The notes beneath the pieces were generated by a model that ran no database searches, had not been told where the DNA came from, and saw only the letters and a list, made by a program, of their open reading frames with translations. This document shows, piece after piece, positions 47,338 to 59,826 of a stretch of DNA of 64,000 bases; within the stretch, counting starts at the first letter, position 1, and each line of letters begins with the position of its first letter. The DNA is from Eutrigla gurnardus. Its lineage: Eukaryota; Chordata; Actinopteri; Perciformes; Triglidae. Where the stretch lies: NCBI GenBank assembly GCA_963514095.1, contig OY741280.1:19613054-19677053 (forward strand), written 5' to 3'. Made by a program: the position numbers and the translations under genes.

Positions 47338-48660
47338 AGTCTCTGAAGTCTGTGGTCCCCCAGAGGTCTACGATAGTAGCTCACATTAGTCCAGAGACCA
47401 GACCAGACCATGTGGAGGAACCAGAGACTGTATGTGGTCCCCTAGAGGTCTAGATAGTAGCTCACATTAGTCCAGAGACCAGACTATGTGGAGGAACCAG
47501 AGACTGTCTGTGGTCCCGCAGAGGTCTATGATAGTAGCTCACATTAGTCCAGAGACCAGACCAGACTATGTGGAGGAACCAGAGACTGTCTGTGGTCCCC
47601 CAGAGGTCTATGATAGTAGCTCACATTAGTCCAGAGACCAGACCAGACTATGTGGAGGAACCAGAGACTGTCTGTGGTCCCCCAGAGGTCTATGATAGTA
47701 GCTCACATTAGTCCAGAGACCAGACCAGACTATGTGGAGGAACCAGAGACTGTCTGTGGTCCCCCAGAGGTCTATGATAGTAGCTCACATTAGTCCAGTG
47801 ACCAGACTATGTGGAGGAACCAGAGACTGTATGTGGTCCCCCAGAGGTCTACGATAGTAGCTCACATTAGTCCAGAGACCAGACCAGACTATGTGGAGGA
47901 ACCAGAGACTGTCTGTGGTCCCCCAGAGGTCCAGATACTAGCTCACATTAGTCCAGAGACCAGACCAGACCAGACTATGTGGAGGAACCAGAGACTGTCT
48001 GTGGTCCCCCAGAGGTCTACGATAGTAGCTCACATTAGTCCAGAGACCAGACTATGTGTAGGAACCAGAGACTGTCTGTGGTCCCCTAGAGGTCTAGATA
48101 GTAGCTCACATTAGTCCAGAGACCAGACCAGACTATGTGGAGGAACCAGAGACTGTCTGTGGTCCCCCAGAGGTCTAGATAGTAGCTCACATTAGTCCAG
48201 AGACCAGACCAGACTATGTGGAGGAACCAGAGACTGTCTGTGGTCCCCCAGAGGTCCAGATACTAGCTCACATTAGTCCAGAGACCAGACCAGACCAGAC
48301 AATGTGGAGGAACCAGAGACTGTCTGTGGTCCCCTAGAGGTCTAGATAGTAGCTCACATTAGTCCAGAGACCAGACCAGACTATGTGGAGAAACCAGAGA
48401 CTGTATGTGGTCCCCCAGAGGTCTACGATAGTAGCTCACATTAGTCCAGAGACCAGACCAGACTATGTGGAGGAACCAGAGACTGTCTGTGGTCCCCCAG
48501 AGGTCCAGATACTAGCTCACATTAGTCCAGAGACCAGATCAGACCAGACAATGTGGAGGAACCAGAGACTGTCTGTGGTCCCCTAGAGGTCTAGATAGTA
48601 GCTCACATTAGTCCAGAGACCAGACCAGACTATGTGGAGGAACCAGACTTTCTGTGGTCC
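47338..48660. repeat. Minisatellite, about 16-17 units of 74-88 bp
   Basis: Each unit reads roughly AGAGACTGTCTGTGGTCCCC, CAGAGGTCTACGATAGTAGC, TCACATTAGTCCAGAG, then one to three ACCAG-A blocks and TATGTGGAGGAACC. Length differences come mainly from the number of 5-bp CCAGA blocks. Three variants of the middle (CTACGATAGTAG, CTAGATAGTAG, CCAGATACTAG) recur in partly ordered series. Open frames across the array are a by-product of repetition. Confidence 0.97.
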
Positions 48661-49471
48661 AAACAACAAGGTCTCTGCTGTATTTATGTCTAGATGACCT
48701 TATTTGGAGTGTTGATGGAGCAGCTACAGTGTTAGCGTAGCGTAGCACCCATCAAACCAGACTCCATTCAGAAAACAAGCGTTTTAAAGGTTGTTTGCTT
48801 GTCGTATAACAAACCATGACTTCACACTTTTTTATAAATCACCATCATTATGTTGATATTTCAGCATGCTTTTTGTCTGCTTATTGCAAATCACAGCTAA
48901 ATAGTTTATTCCGGGTTCATCCAGCTTCAGTAAACCAGCCAGCGAGTGTTTTGTTAGATCTGGGACTTCACAACATGTACAAAGCAGCAGCAGTGATTAT
49001 TTCAGCCATGATGGATGGAACCTTGTTGTTCTCTACATGGAGGAAAAGCCTCCTCTCCGGTGTGTCTAGCATGAGTTCTGCAAATAAACACAAATAATCA
49101 AATTCCTGCACACCGGAGGGATTTGCATTGAACTCACTAGAAGAATTCTACAGTTTTCTACATGCTTTGTAACCGAATGCTCTCCACCGCAGCACAAGCA
49201 TTAAATACATAAATAAATAAACACCGTGCATCGATCTCGGAAACCACAAAACAACATGCAGCTGCCCGACCGCTCCCCGTCTAAACCCACGACCAGCTCT
49301 CGGAGCGCCGCTCCGCTGGATCCCCCATGATGAATGCTGCACCTTTCATTGAGATGTATGCAGCTGCTGGACTCGGGAACCTGCAGACACACTCCCACAC
49401 TTCTGCCACAGCAAGCAAAGATACAAGCAAAGTACGCACAGCACTTCACTGTTAGAAGCCCTGCAGCCCGG

Positions 49472-49472
<1 letters not shown>

Positions 49473-49526
<54 letters not shown>
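49473..49526. repeat. (CA)n microsatellite
   Basis: A perfect CA run of 54 bp; a second interrupted CA region follows at about 49611-49647. Confidence 0.97.
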
Positions 49527-49528
<2 letters not shown>

Positions 49529-50174
49529 AACCAATGCTACACCTCCACTCACTTAAACTCTAACGCCAAAACACCTTTTGCATAGTCTCGCTTCAATAGG
49601 CGCATACTTGCACACACACACGTACACACACAACACACACACACACATCTGCACACTCAAGACAAATGAAGACTGCATCTCGTTCACCAGGTGCGGCAGA
49701 CAGGCCCTTATAAAACATGCATGGCCTGTATTCCCCGGCTGGATCTACCTCCACATACACACTCAACAACAATCCAGAGCACGAGGCTGCAGAAAGTACC
49801 GATTTGTGCTCGGCTGGCACGCTCCGTCATCTTTCGACAGGCAATTATTTTATCACGCTTTCGCACAGCGGCCGGAAAAAAAAACATTCACGAAGGCAAA
49901 TGTACAATCACATCTGGCCGGCGAGCGCCGATACGTACAGTTCACGTGCATGCGGCGGTTAATAATTCAAGGCCCTGGTTAAGAGAGGGGGGGGCTCCCT
50001 CCTTATTAAATTATTGACAAGCAACATCTAGACTCTGTGCAGCTGACCTGAGGGACGGCCAGCAGGGAGGGAGGAGGAGAAACATGTAAGGGAGAGGAAG
50101 AAAGAGGGAGGGAGGAGTTAAACAAGAGACAATGGGTTTCTTGATATCATAGAGAGAGGGAGGGGAACAGATAT

Positions 50175-50440
50175 GAACCCCTAAATAAATCCAGAAAGCC
50201 TTTAAATTGGAATTTAAAAAGCAATTGAGATGGGGAGCCGGAGCGAGGTAGAAGCAGCAGCAGCTGCCCCGCAATGTATTTCTGCTTTATTTACCAGCCT
50301 GACTGTCTGACTGGGGCTGCAGAGCTGCACTGTATTCATTTTCAGAGCAATTACAGCCTGTTGCTGCCGTCCAGCTCCCCTGTCTGCTCGGACTGCATGG
50401 CAGATAGTCACTTTACCTGCATGTCTGACCATCACGCACT
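50175..50440. other. Block resembling a conserved non-coding element
   Basis: This is complex sequence with TTAAATTGGAATTTAAAAAG, CAGAGCAATTACAGCC and GGCAGATAGTCAC, without repeats or coding signature. The label is an inference from appearance. Confidence 0.25.
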
Positions 50441-52510
50441 CAAATACATGAAAAAAATACAAAGATTTTACTGTCAAGATGCATAGAACCCTGGTTATTA
50501 TGTTATTATTTTGGTTAGTGACGGCAGATTTTACGTTCTCATGCACATAAACGGCACATTTACATTAGCTTGTATATGATACCTCTTTGGAAACACAGAT
50601 TATGTGTTCGGTTGTTTGTGCTTGTGATTCCGGCTGTCTGTCCTCGACTAATCTTGCATTTTACTCATCACATTACACATTTGAAAGTTATTTTTCTATT
50701 AAGCACCGTCACACATTACAAATACACATCTTTTTATGGCTTTGTGTGTTTCTTGCATAAAGACAGTAGTTATGTTAGTATGAACATGTGCCGGTCCGAC
50801 GTAGCCCAACTCTCTCGCTCTGAGCCCCCGTTCAGAGCTGGAGCTTGTTTGATTGACCCGTCTACCTAACACACTGCCTGCAAAGCCATTAGGCCGCTGC
50901 GTGACAATGTCATCGGATTATTCCTCTGCTCTTTTTAACCACATGACCACGCTGCAGCACATTACATTACATTACACAATTATCAAAGACATTTTCATTT
51001 CTGGACCATTTGAGTTCTGCCATGTGGACCAGCCAAAAAAATGTGTGCATCCTTGCATCGGTTTGATTCGGGAATCGAGTGAACTCGTCTTGAAACAAAG
51101 AGTATTTTCGAAGCAGATCCACTGTTTGGACTAAGAGTTCATCTTTGATTAAACGTGAACTGATGTCGTCTAAAACTACAGAATTCAAGTTATCCAAGAA
51201 GCAGGAGGAGAGAGCGAGAAAGCTAAAATTATACAGCCAACAAAGTGAAATAACAGAGCGCTCGGCTGTGTCTCTCAAGATCCTCCCTAGCTGTCGGACT
51301 AAAGACAGCTTTCACACCTCCGTGCAACAAGTGTGATGAGAGAGGAGACTATGGAGGCAGATGAGAAGGACGCCACAGAGCCAGAGGACAGAAATTATTA
51401 TATGGAGATTTGTTGGGTTACCAAACAGGAAAGGAGATTGGATGAGAAGACAAGCGAGACAGACGGAGGTTGGAGGGGAAAAAAAACTAATTCTTTCTTA
51501 TTTCCACATGTCAGCATCACAGCCAACAGCCACACCACTACAATTACATTCCAGCATCCAGCGAGCCTCCTGAGGAGCCGAATGCAAACATGGAGGCAGC
51601 AAACTCTCCCTCACACAAACACACACATCTGTCACGACTTGTATTTCTTACAAACTGAGAAACGGCAGATTTACATCGCTGCCTCTTTTTGGGTGACTTT
51701 CAGGAGATCGCCGGGGAGTCGGCTCCGACTCGGAAGACAGGTTTGGGAGAGAGAAGAAGCCCCATATGTAATAAAGTATCTGCAAATAAGTTGAATTATT
51801 GAGGTAGAACGGTTGTTTTATTCATGTGTTGGATTGTTGTATACAAAAAGAATGATGACTCAAAGGATTTGAGCTTTTTTTTTTTTACAAAGTTGCATGG
51901 TTTGGGCCGAGTTGCAACTTGAAATATTTCAGAAATGTGTTGAATTTGCATCAATTCTCATTAAAATATATACATTTACAGCATGATATGTGATGAAAAA
52001 ACATGTTATATTAGAGTACCTGCAGGAAAAGATTGTGGTTTTGGGGTTAATATGAACTGAAGTGGCGTTACATGAAAAATAAGTCAACTTCTGCTTTCAT
52101 ACGGGACATGAACGTTGGTCTCCTGGGTGAAAGTCGCTCCATGACCTTGATAGATGAGGCCATTTACCATTTAACTTGTTTGATTCAGTGACAATCACAC
52201 CAGAATCACACATGTGCTCTGAGACAGCGGTTCTAAAGTGGCACCGAAGAGATCTTCTACTAGTTTTCCTGATTCCTGGCTGGTCAATAATCCACTCAGT
52301 CGTCCACCACACTGATATATATCAACCCGCCTGCAAAACCCCAACGGTTCCCCGCTGAGCCGCACAAAACACAACCCATAATTACAGGATGACCACAGCG
52401 AGTCGGAGCGCCAAATCCCTGCATGGATTTCCAAACATTTGGGATCGGCATGAAAGCCTGCGTTTCCACTAATCCTATGTCTCTACATTCACCACTGGAT
52501 TTGCACCGCC

Positions 52511-52557
52511 GTGTGTGTGTGTGTGTGTGTGTGTCGGTGTGTGTGTGTGTGTGTGTG
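52511..52557. repeat. Interrupted (TG)n microsatellite
   Basis: A 47-bp TG run with one CG interruption. Confidence 0.96.
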
Positions 52558-54049
52558 CGCTGTGGACCGTAGACACTTCAGAGGACAAGACGAGCAGAGA
52601 CCAGGGCAGAGGGCCAGGCTGCACAACACATTAATAATCCATCCAAAAACTCATTTTCCCACAGTCCCCTCTGGCAGGACATTACTTTTGTGAATGGCTT
52701 GTTTGTGTACCGTGTAGTCGGAGTTTTATGTCGGCGTGTGCGTTTGTGACAGCCAGTAAATATCCTCCTGCGTCGCCTAGATATTAGGAATGTACATGTA
52801 TGTGTATCCTGTATGTTACCACGACTGAGAGAGAGAGACAGAGAGACATAGAGAGAGAGAAGTTCAGAGGATTAATGTTGAGGTCTCAAGGCTATTTTCC
52901 TTTCCCTGAATCAGGAGGTTAATCGTGTTACCGGTGAAATCGACGGCTAATAACATAAAACGGCACCTCGGAAAAACAGGACAAGGGGAAATACAACAGG
53001 AGGGTGAGTTCAGATTGTTTTTTAAAGCGGGGTTCTACATGTACTCCTTGTACAGTAAAATGACTGTTTTTGTCATGGAGTCTGGTGGGGAGGTGCAGCA
53101 GCAGAAAACCTGACTTACGGATCCAACGTGGCCTCCACAGCAATGCATGCTGGGACCAACCTGACTGACTGAAGGTAATAATAATACACACAGGTTATGG
53201 ATTATATGTAGCAATGCATCATTTAGGATACATTCATGGCCTCATTACCTGTTTCAACTAAAGTATGGATGCATCAGGAACACCACTGGGAAGCTGTGTG
53301 TATAATGGAAGAAGTGAGATTCATTCTCACCGGCTGATAGCGTCTCCTGGTTCTGTTCAGCCAGGCTGCTCATACAACTGGGGTTACAATGCATAACCTT
53401 ATGTTTTTTATATTTTTCCAAATAAAAAGCTGCCACAAAGTGCATCCCTTTACAAAGAACATTTCTATATCTCTCTAAACCCTAAAGACTTTCCACATAG
53501 TGGATGTTTCTCAATAAATCAGACTCTGAGGGGAGGAGAGGGCATCGTGATTCATACATATTCATTAATAATTCGTACAACAGCCTGTCTTCCATGTAGC
53601 ATTAAAATGCGTCTGATGTGTCTCCTTATGAGCATCTTGACTGTTTTCTCTTTCTACCTGCCAGAACACACTTTGGCTCTCCTGCCTCTACTCGTGTTAT
53701 TGGCATCCTTTAAAATAACCCGTCTCGGCTGACCCTCCTCGTCTCGACAACGTATTTCTGATCAGCGTGTCACATGACTGCGGTTTGATCAGCACGCAGA
53801 CACGAAGCCGCCTCTCTCTTCGCGTTCTGAAGCAGCGATCAAACGCCGTCAGCGTGCTCTGCACACATTTGCACACGGAGGTTGTTTTGCCCGTCCATCA
53901 TGTTCACATAACATGCAAAGAGTGGAAGGAGATAAAAAAAGAGGAAGCAATCACAGAGAGAATGAAAAGAAAACAAAAGAAGAGCGAGATGAGGAAGCGG
54001 GGGGGAAAGACCAATTTATTCTTCTCGAGCACCTCTTTCCGTCTGAACT

Positions 54050-54330
54050 GGGGTTGACAGTGTTTAAAGTAGCGGCGTGGCGTCGCTACGAGGCCCGGGC
54101 TGATACGGGTCCCCGGGGACTCGCGGTGCAATTAGCTCGCGTGGCGGCCGAGACACTATCAGGGAGCCTGATCTGCATTTGAGACACTGCGGGGAGGTTT
54201 TAAAGAGCCCATCATCCCGCTTCAATTACCTGCTCTGCCACTGCCTGGAACACAGTCAGCTGAAAGGAATGACATTATCTGCTCCGTTGTAGCATTACTG
54301 CACGGCGTTTCTTTGTCTCAATGTCATATT
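54050..54330. other. CpG-rich start followed by possible conserved non-coding element
   Basis: 54070-54150 is rich in CG dinucleotides (GGCGTGGCGTCGCTACG and GCTCGCGTGGCGGCCGAG). It then grades into repeat-free sequence with CTTCAATTACCTGCTCTG. No gene start could be supported. Confidence 0.3.
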
Positions 54331-54385
54331 TTATCTCTTTGAGGCCGGCCCTGGCCTTGTAATTATTAAAGAGAGGTGGAGGTGT

Positions 54386-54434
54386 GATGGATGGATGGAT
54401 GGGTGGATGGAGGGAGGGAGGGAGGGAGGGAGGG
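54386..54434. repeat. (GGAT)n/(GGGA)n tetranucleotide repeat
   Basis: Four to five GATG units with variants are followed by six GGGA units. Confidence 0.95.
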
Positions 54435-55549
54435 CCAACCAGAGAGATTAGAGAGCAGCCGGTTTGCTGGACAGAAGATATTCCAGTATCATCTCCACTG
54501 CAATGAGCACCTGGTCAATGTAAATCCGGGCGGTAAATATTGCTGGATATAATTCACATTTTACACAGCAGGACATCAAGCTGCTGCTGCTTTGTACACC
54601 GGCTGTGAATTTATGAGCAAAAAAGGTGTTTTATTACATGCTCAGTTAGGAAAAAAGGTGGTTTAACTGCTAATAACGTTATCTTGTCAACAAAGACTCT
54701 TCCTGCTGGTCAGACTTCCCTCGCCTTTTTCTATTTCACGGCATTTAAAGCTCGGCCTTTTAAAATAGTACAGTTTTAACAAAACTTTTCATCTAGATTT
54801 AATGGAATTAACCCATTTACTTCAATTGTTTCAATGTTTTTGTTCTTCCTTCACCAAGAATTAACACCTGAGTGAGTATTTGTCGTAATAAATAACTGAT
54901 TCCAATTTCCCCAAAATGGTAGACAATGGTAACCTGGCAACCGTTAGTCGAGCCCCGGTCAGTAAACGGCACACGCTGTGCTCATATTTGTTAATTCAGC
55001 CATTGTGATGCCATGAAGGGGAAACACAACCCGTCTGTACTGGATGCTGGTGGTCCAACTGTTCCGTGTAATTTCCTGCAAAGTGTTGATGTTTTCCCAA
55101 CAAGCAACCAAGCTTGACACCAGCATTTCATTCGGGGGAGAAAAAGGAGACCATTTTGAAAGTGGCCCCCGACAAGATGGGTGGATTCCTCCATTAAAAC
55201 GTTGCCGTCTACAGAGCGAACACTTTTCAGACTCGTCGGCGTCTACTTGTGAAATCAGCCGACGTGTATTGTGTGATAGAAACGCCAGCTTTTAAAAGTG
55301 AATCACTCCTCCCTCCGACAGTGTGTTACTGCAAGAAATCTGGATAAACAGCAGGCAGAGCTATAAAAGTGGAAACTCGTTTGATCTACTCCTGCTGAAT
55401 TTAGCAGTTGACACAAACAATTCTGAATAATTTCTAGTTCTGTTCTTGCGGGGCATCTTTATTTTGCAAACAAGCTAGAAGAAGAAACTGAATTGCCAAA
55501 CAACTCTATGGAGTCTGGTGTGCAACAAACACGCAGCCGGAAAAGAGAT

Positions 55550-56040
55550 TGATTGAGATCAGATGAACACAAGCAGCAGAGCGGCACCCTCACTGGATCT
55601 GGATCCATGTGGATTCTGGTGTGAAGATGCTAACTAAGATAACTTCATAATTCAAGGTTCAACTTTACAGCAAAGTGTTAAAGTCATCGTAGTAGCTAAC
55701 ATTGGTAGAGACCTGTCAATCACCAGGTAAGCCCCGCCCCTAAAGCATCCCCTGCTTTCTGGTCTGGTGGACTCTAAATGGACCATAATGTACTAAATGA
55801 ACATCATGCTGGATTGAAGAAGACTTGAAACTACAGATTGCCATAAACTCATGTTTACAATGTTTACTGAGATAATACATCAAGAGAGAAGTAGGACCAT
55901 TTTCTCATAGACTTCTATACAATCTGACTTTTTTTTAAGAAGAGTCGCCCCCTGATGGCCAGCAGAGAGAATGCAGGTTTAAGGCACTTCAGTTTTAGTT
56001 TCACTTTACAGAACCGGAGGTTGCAGCCTGGTGAAAATCC
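55550..56040 (+). repeat. Dispersed element family A, copy 6 (most complete)
   Basis: Landmarks in order are GATCAGATGAACACAAGC, GGATCTGGATCCATGTGG, CATAATTCAAGGTTCAAC, ACCTGTCAATCACCAGG, AAGCCCCGCCCCTAAAGC, TGGACCATAATGTACTAAAT, GACTTGAAACTACAGATTG, AATACATCAAGAGAGAAGTA, AGTCGCCCCCTGATGGCC and CAGAACCGGAGGTTGCAGCC. It holds no coding capacity, so it is a non-autonomous element of unknown class. Confidence 0.9.
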
Positions 56041-56135
56041 TGTTTGTTTGTTTTTTTCCATCCGTCCACCCCGAAGTGGACTTTGTCACTCTTTATACTC
56101 GGTCACCTGACTTCCTCCTTTACTATAAACACTAG

Positions 56136-56137
<2 letters not shown>

Positions 56138-56214
<77 letters not shown>
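56138..56214. repeat. (TG)38 microsatellite
   Basis: A perfect run of 77 bp that begins about 100 bp after the end of an element family A copy. Confidence 0.98.
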
Positions 56215-56216
<2 letters not shown>

Positions 56217-56269
56217 AATGTGGGAGGATGACTCAGACAGCAGGTGAATCACTTCAGGCATACAGATTA

Positions 56270-56270
<1 letters not shown>

Positions 56271-56302
<32 letters not shown>
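56271..56302. repeat. (CA)16 microsatellite
   Basis: A perfect run of 32 bp in inverted orientation to the TG run ending 57 bp before it. Confidence 0.98.
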
Positions 56303-56305
<3 letters not shown>

Positions 56306-56385
56306 TAGGGTGTCAAGGCTCGCCTGCAGAGAGGATTGGATATAACTCCTTCACCGAGTTTTGCCCAGTTAACTCTCCCCTGACA

Positions 56386-56386
56386 G

Positions 56387-56422
<36 letters not shown>

Positions 56423-56443
56423 ACGCACAGACACACACACACG
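56386..56443. repeat. Interrupted (CA)n microsatellite
   Basis: A CA run with CG interruptions spaced about 6 bp apart. Confidence 0.96.
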
Positions 56444-56598
56444 CAGCGGTGTGCCCTGCTCAGATTTTAACGCCGAACTAGATGTGACGTGTGTAAACAG
56501 CCAAAAGGTTCACGACCCCAAAGGGTCACAGAGGAAGTTAAACTTAGCCGTCCATGAGAACCAGAGTTATGGAGGCCTATGAGACATGGATAAATGAA

Positions 56599-56633
56599 TG
56601 TGTGTGTGTGTGTGTGTGGGGGGGGGGGGGGGG
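56599..56633. repeat. (TG)n followed by poly-G
   Basis: About ten TG units run directly into a homopolymer of about 16 G. Confidence 0.96.
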
Positions 56634-56778
56634 CATGTTTTATGCAGACCACAGGTCAGCCCTGTGTCAGTGTCTGTGTGAGTGTGGCAGAGTTTGTTGG
56701 AAATGCCATAAAAGGTCAGCTGTAGCCGAGGCCCTACTTTGTGCTCAAACAGCGAACCATGACATGCATGCACTTCAA

Positions 56779-56815
56779 ACACACACACACACACACACAC
56801 CCACACACACACACA
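56779..56815. repeat. Interrupted (CA)n microsatellite
   Basis: A CA run with a single CC interruption. Confidence 0.96.
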
Positions 56816-57824
56816 ATGATGAGAGTATGAGATGCACCCCGGACCGTTGATTTGCATTCATATACGCCCAACACAGACATCAATATGCCGGCGGCGTGTA
56901 ATATCGGTGACGTCATGCTCGTCGACCACCAAGGGCACGCTGCTCTCTGCTTCCTCATGACACACCGAGGCACAATGAGGACGAGGTGGGGATGCAAACA
57001 CTGCAAAAGAGAGTGCGTAACGACGTCTGACCTTAAAAACCGGCTCTGCACATTATTTATATCACTAAAGGCTTAAAAAGGAAAAAAGGCTCACAGCATC
57101 GCAGGCGGCTTCGGTTCAGAATGTCAGCTGATACCATTTATATGGTGAAATCACACCTTTCTCCTCCAGTTGAAGGATTACACTATCTAGCCACTGTATT
57201 ATTCTGACTGCACCAACATTGTGAAGAAGTCGGTTCCCTTCACATGGTGGTGTTTGTGACTAAAGGCTTGCACTGGTGGTTCTAGAGGGAGTAAATAAGC
57301 CATGTGTCAGCTCTGAAACACATGGAGTCAGCAGCATCAGCAGCTAAAGGGAGGGTGAAACACAGTAGAGGCTCATACTTCCCCTCCACTCGGCCGATCG
57401 GTTGCCAGTGGAGCAAAAAAGACATGATCCCTCACTGGCTTCCCACCCCTGCTAATTAGGCTTGAAGGGTTTTCTCTGTGGTGGTCACTGAGTTATCTAT
57501 GAAAACTCTGCACCGTTATTAAAATAATTCGACCACCCTTGGTCGGATAAATCTTCTTCAAAACTCAAAATTGCTCCCTGTGGTCTGAAGGACTGGCATG
57601 GATACTATTCTACCGCAACGTTTGAATCTGACTGAGGAGCTTTTGTTGAATACAATCCTCGTACAACTCCCTGAGTCCGATTCTCTTCTGTGTTCAAGAC
57701 AATTAAAGCAAGAACGATGGAAACATGCTAACAAGCCAACCTGAAGGCTCCAATATAACATAAGACAGGTATAAAGTTTTACACAGGACCAACCAGTTCT
57801 CACTCCCATCTTTCCTAAGTCTCC

Positions 57825-58480
57825 TAAACCTACCAAGTACTTTACTTTCTTAAAACCTACCAATTACTTTACTTTCTTAAAACTAAGTACTTTATATTCT
57901 AAAAACTAACTAAGTACTTTATATTCTTAAAACTAACCAAGTACTTTATTTTCTTAAACCTAACCAAGTGCTTTATTTTCTTAAATGTAACCAAGAACTT
58001 AAGTCTCCTAAACCGTATTAAGTACTTTATTTTCTTAAAACTAACCAAGTAGGCTACTATAGTTTCTTAAACCAAGTACTTTACTTTCTTAAAACTAAGT
58101 ACTTTATATTCTTAAAACTAACCAAGTACTTTATTTTCTTAAATGTAACCAAGAACTTAAGTCTCCTAAACTTTATTAAGTACTTTATTTTCTTAAATGT
58201 AACCAAGAACTTAAGTCTCCTAAACCTTATTAAGTACTTTATTTTCTTAAATGTAACCAAGAACTTAAGTCTCCTAAACTTTATTAAGTACTTTATTTTC
58301 TTAAAACTAACCAAGTACTTTATTTTCTTAAACCTAACCATGTACTTTATTTTGTAAACGTAACTGACTTTTGTTGACTAAACCTAAAAAATAACTTTAT
58401 TTTCTGAAAACTTACCCAAATATTTTTATTAGCTAAACCTTAGCAATACGTAAATAGCTAACATAGTAAACATAAAAACT
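57825..58480. repeat. Tandem array derived from dispersed fish repeat family B
   Basis: About 20 units of about 27 bp read CCAAGTACTTTATTTTCTTAA and variants with ACTAA or CTAA. In 58120-58310 a 54-bp higher-order unit, pairing an AAGTACTTTATTTTC unit with an AAGAACTTAAGTCTCC unit, is repeated about three times. The reverse complement gives GGTTAGTTTTAAG, linking it to the GGTTAGGTTTAGG motif of family B. Confidence 0.93.
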
Positions 58481-58650
58481 AAGTTAACCTAGATTGTAAG
58501 TTTATTTTGAAGAGACACTGAACAGAAATGGTATATTTCCTGTGAGCACGTAAGTTTATTTTGAAAAGACGCTTTGCATGTAGCGAGTGTAACCTGACAC
58601 TAGAGGGCAACGTTGAGCATCGAGGACCAAACACACTTCGCTATTTGAGG
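58480..58650. repeat. Flank of the dispersed repeat family B next to the tandem array
   Basis: GTAAGTTTATTTTGAAGAGAC and its second copy GTAAGTTTATTTTGAAAAGAC are followed by GCATGTAGCGAGTGTAAC. I recall this as the end region of the same fish repeat. Confidence 0.6.
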
Positions 58651-58774
58651 AGTCAGGAGTGAGGACGTGATGACACAGCTTTTATGATGGTTCCACAGAG
58701 TAAAATCCTTTTAGCACCAATATGTGAGGGCCTGACTGATGTAAACAAACCAATTACAGCCACAAACGTACATG

Positions 58775-59170
58775 AACTCTAAATCAGAGCTTCCTCCGTC
58801 ATAAGCATCCAGCCCCGGACGGCCCCAAGGGCTCCCTCAATCATTTGGAGAGCGAATAAAACGTCTTCAGACAAATAAATCAGAGCGGAGCTGCCGGCGG
58901 GGCGACAGTGTTTCAGCAGGCGGGCGCCTCGCCTGCAATTACAGCGCAGACCTTTAACTAAGGACCTTGTCTGGAAGAATAATGTAATGGCGATGGATGA
59001 GAGAAAGATGGAGAGGCGGATGCGGCGGGGTGTGGTCACGGCGGAGCGATTCCCGATGCGAGGGGAAGGTGATGTCAGCTACGACGCGGGGGGAGACAAG
59101 AGATTAAAGGGAGCGACGGCTGTTTCACGTGTTAAATATTCACGATAAGCCTAAATGATTGAGGGACGAG
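58775..59170. other. Block resembling a conserved non-coding element
   Basis: This repeat-free sequence of moderate GC includes CAATCATTTGGAGAGCG, GCAATTACAGCG and CACGATAAGCC motifs. It holds an open minus-strand frame of 86 codons without recognisable similarity. Confidence 0.25.
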
Positions 59171-59439
59171 AAGAGGAGTTCACATTAGCCCTCTTCATCT
59201 GTATTCCCCTTCAGCGTCCGAGGGTTCTCGCATGAGAGGGGGGAGAGCAGGGAGGACAGAGGGGTGAGGGTCAAACCTCCTCATCTCAGCCACACTCCGA
59301 CAGCTGGAGAGTCTTCTCATTCAGAGTGATTACATGACAGAGGATGAGAGTTAGGCAGCCCAACAGTCAGGTACTCAGAGGTCATAATGACACTCTGCAT
59401 TTAAATGCAGACGACGTCCTTGAAAGGGGAATTGAAATC

Positions 59440-59795
59440 TCTGGAAAACACAATCAGGGCGCCGGTTTACCAACAAGTGACTCGATTTGGCTTTCATTAA
59501 GATAATTTAAGAAGTTCAACATCCGGGCCTGCCCACGACTCTAGCTTTCATCAACCGCCAGAAAAAAATAAATGTTCTACTTTTAATCTTTCCTATCAGA
59601 TAATTGCACCGGTCCCATGAATCTATTTAATCTGAAAACCTCGGCAGCACTGCTTGGAAACTCTGCACACACAGCGCGACTAGGTGTGAGCTTATCCAAT
59701 TCATTGTTTCCGTAACAACGCTGATTGAAAAGGATCAAATTTAATGCAATCAATCCCCTTGAGAAATCAGGAGGCACAAATGCTGAATTTTAAGT
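59440..59795. other. Block resembling a conserved non-coding element
   Basis: Dense transcription-factor-like cores occur in repeat-free sequence: CATTAAGATAATTTAAG, CAGATAATTGCACCGG, AACGCTGATTGAAAAGG and GCAATCAATCCCC. No coding signature is seen. This is the strongest-looking such block in the window, on appearance only. Confidence 0.35.
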
Positions 59796-59799
59796 ATGA

Positions 59800-59826
59800 A
59801 GAGAGAGGGAGAGAGAGAGAGAGAGT
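59800..59826. repeat. (GA)n microsatellite
   Basis: A short GA run with one GGGA interruption. Confidence 0.95.

Noticed and set aside
47809..48586. Repeated plus-strand open frames giving WRNQRL-type peptide repeats
   Set aside because: They are by-products of the 80-bp minisatellite; unit length changes break the frame.
53330..53385. Minus-strand exon-like segment with a methionine and a GTGAGA donor in phase 1
   Set aside because: The short peptide is polar, not a signal sequence, and the acceptor is weak; likely chance.
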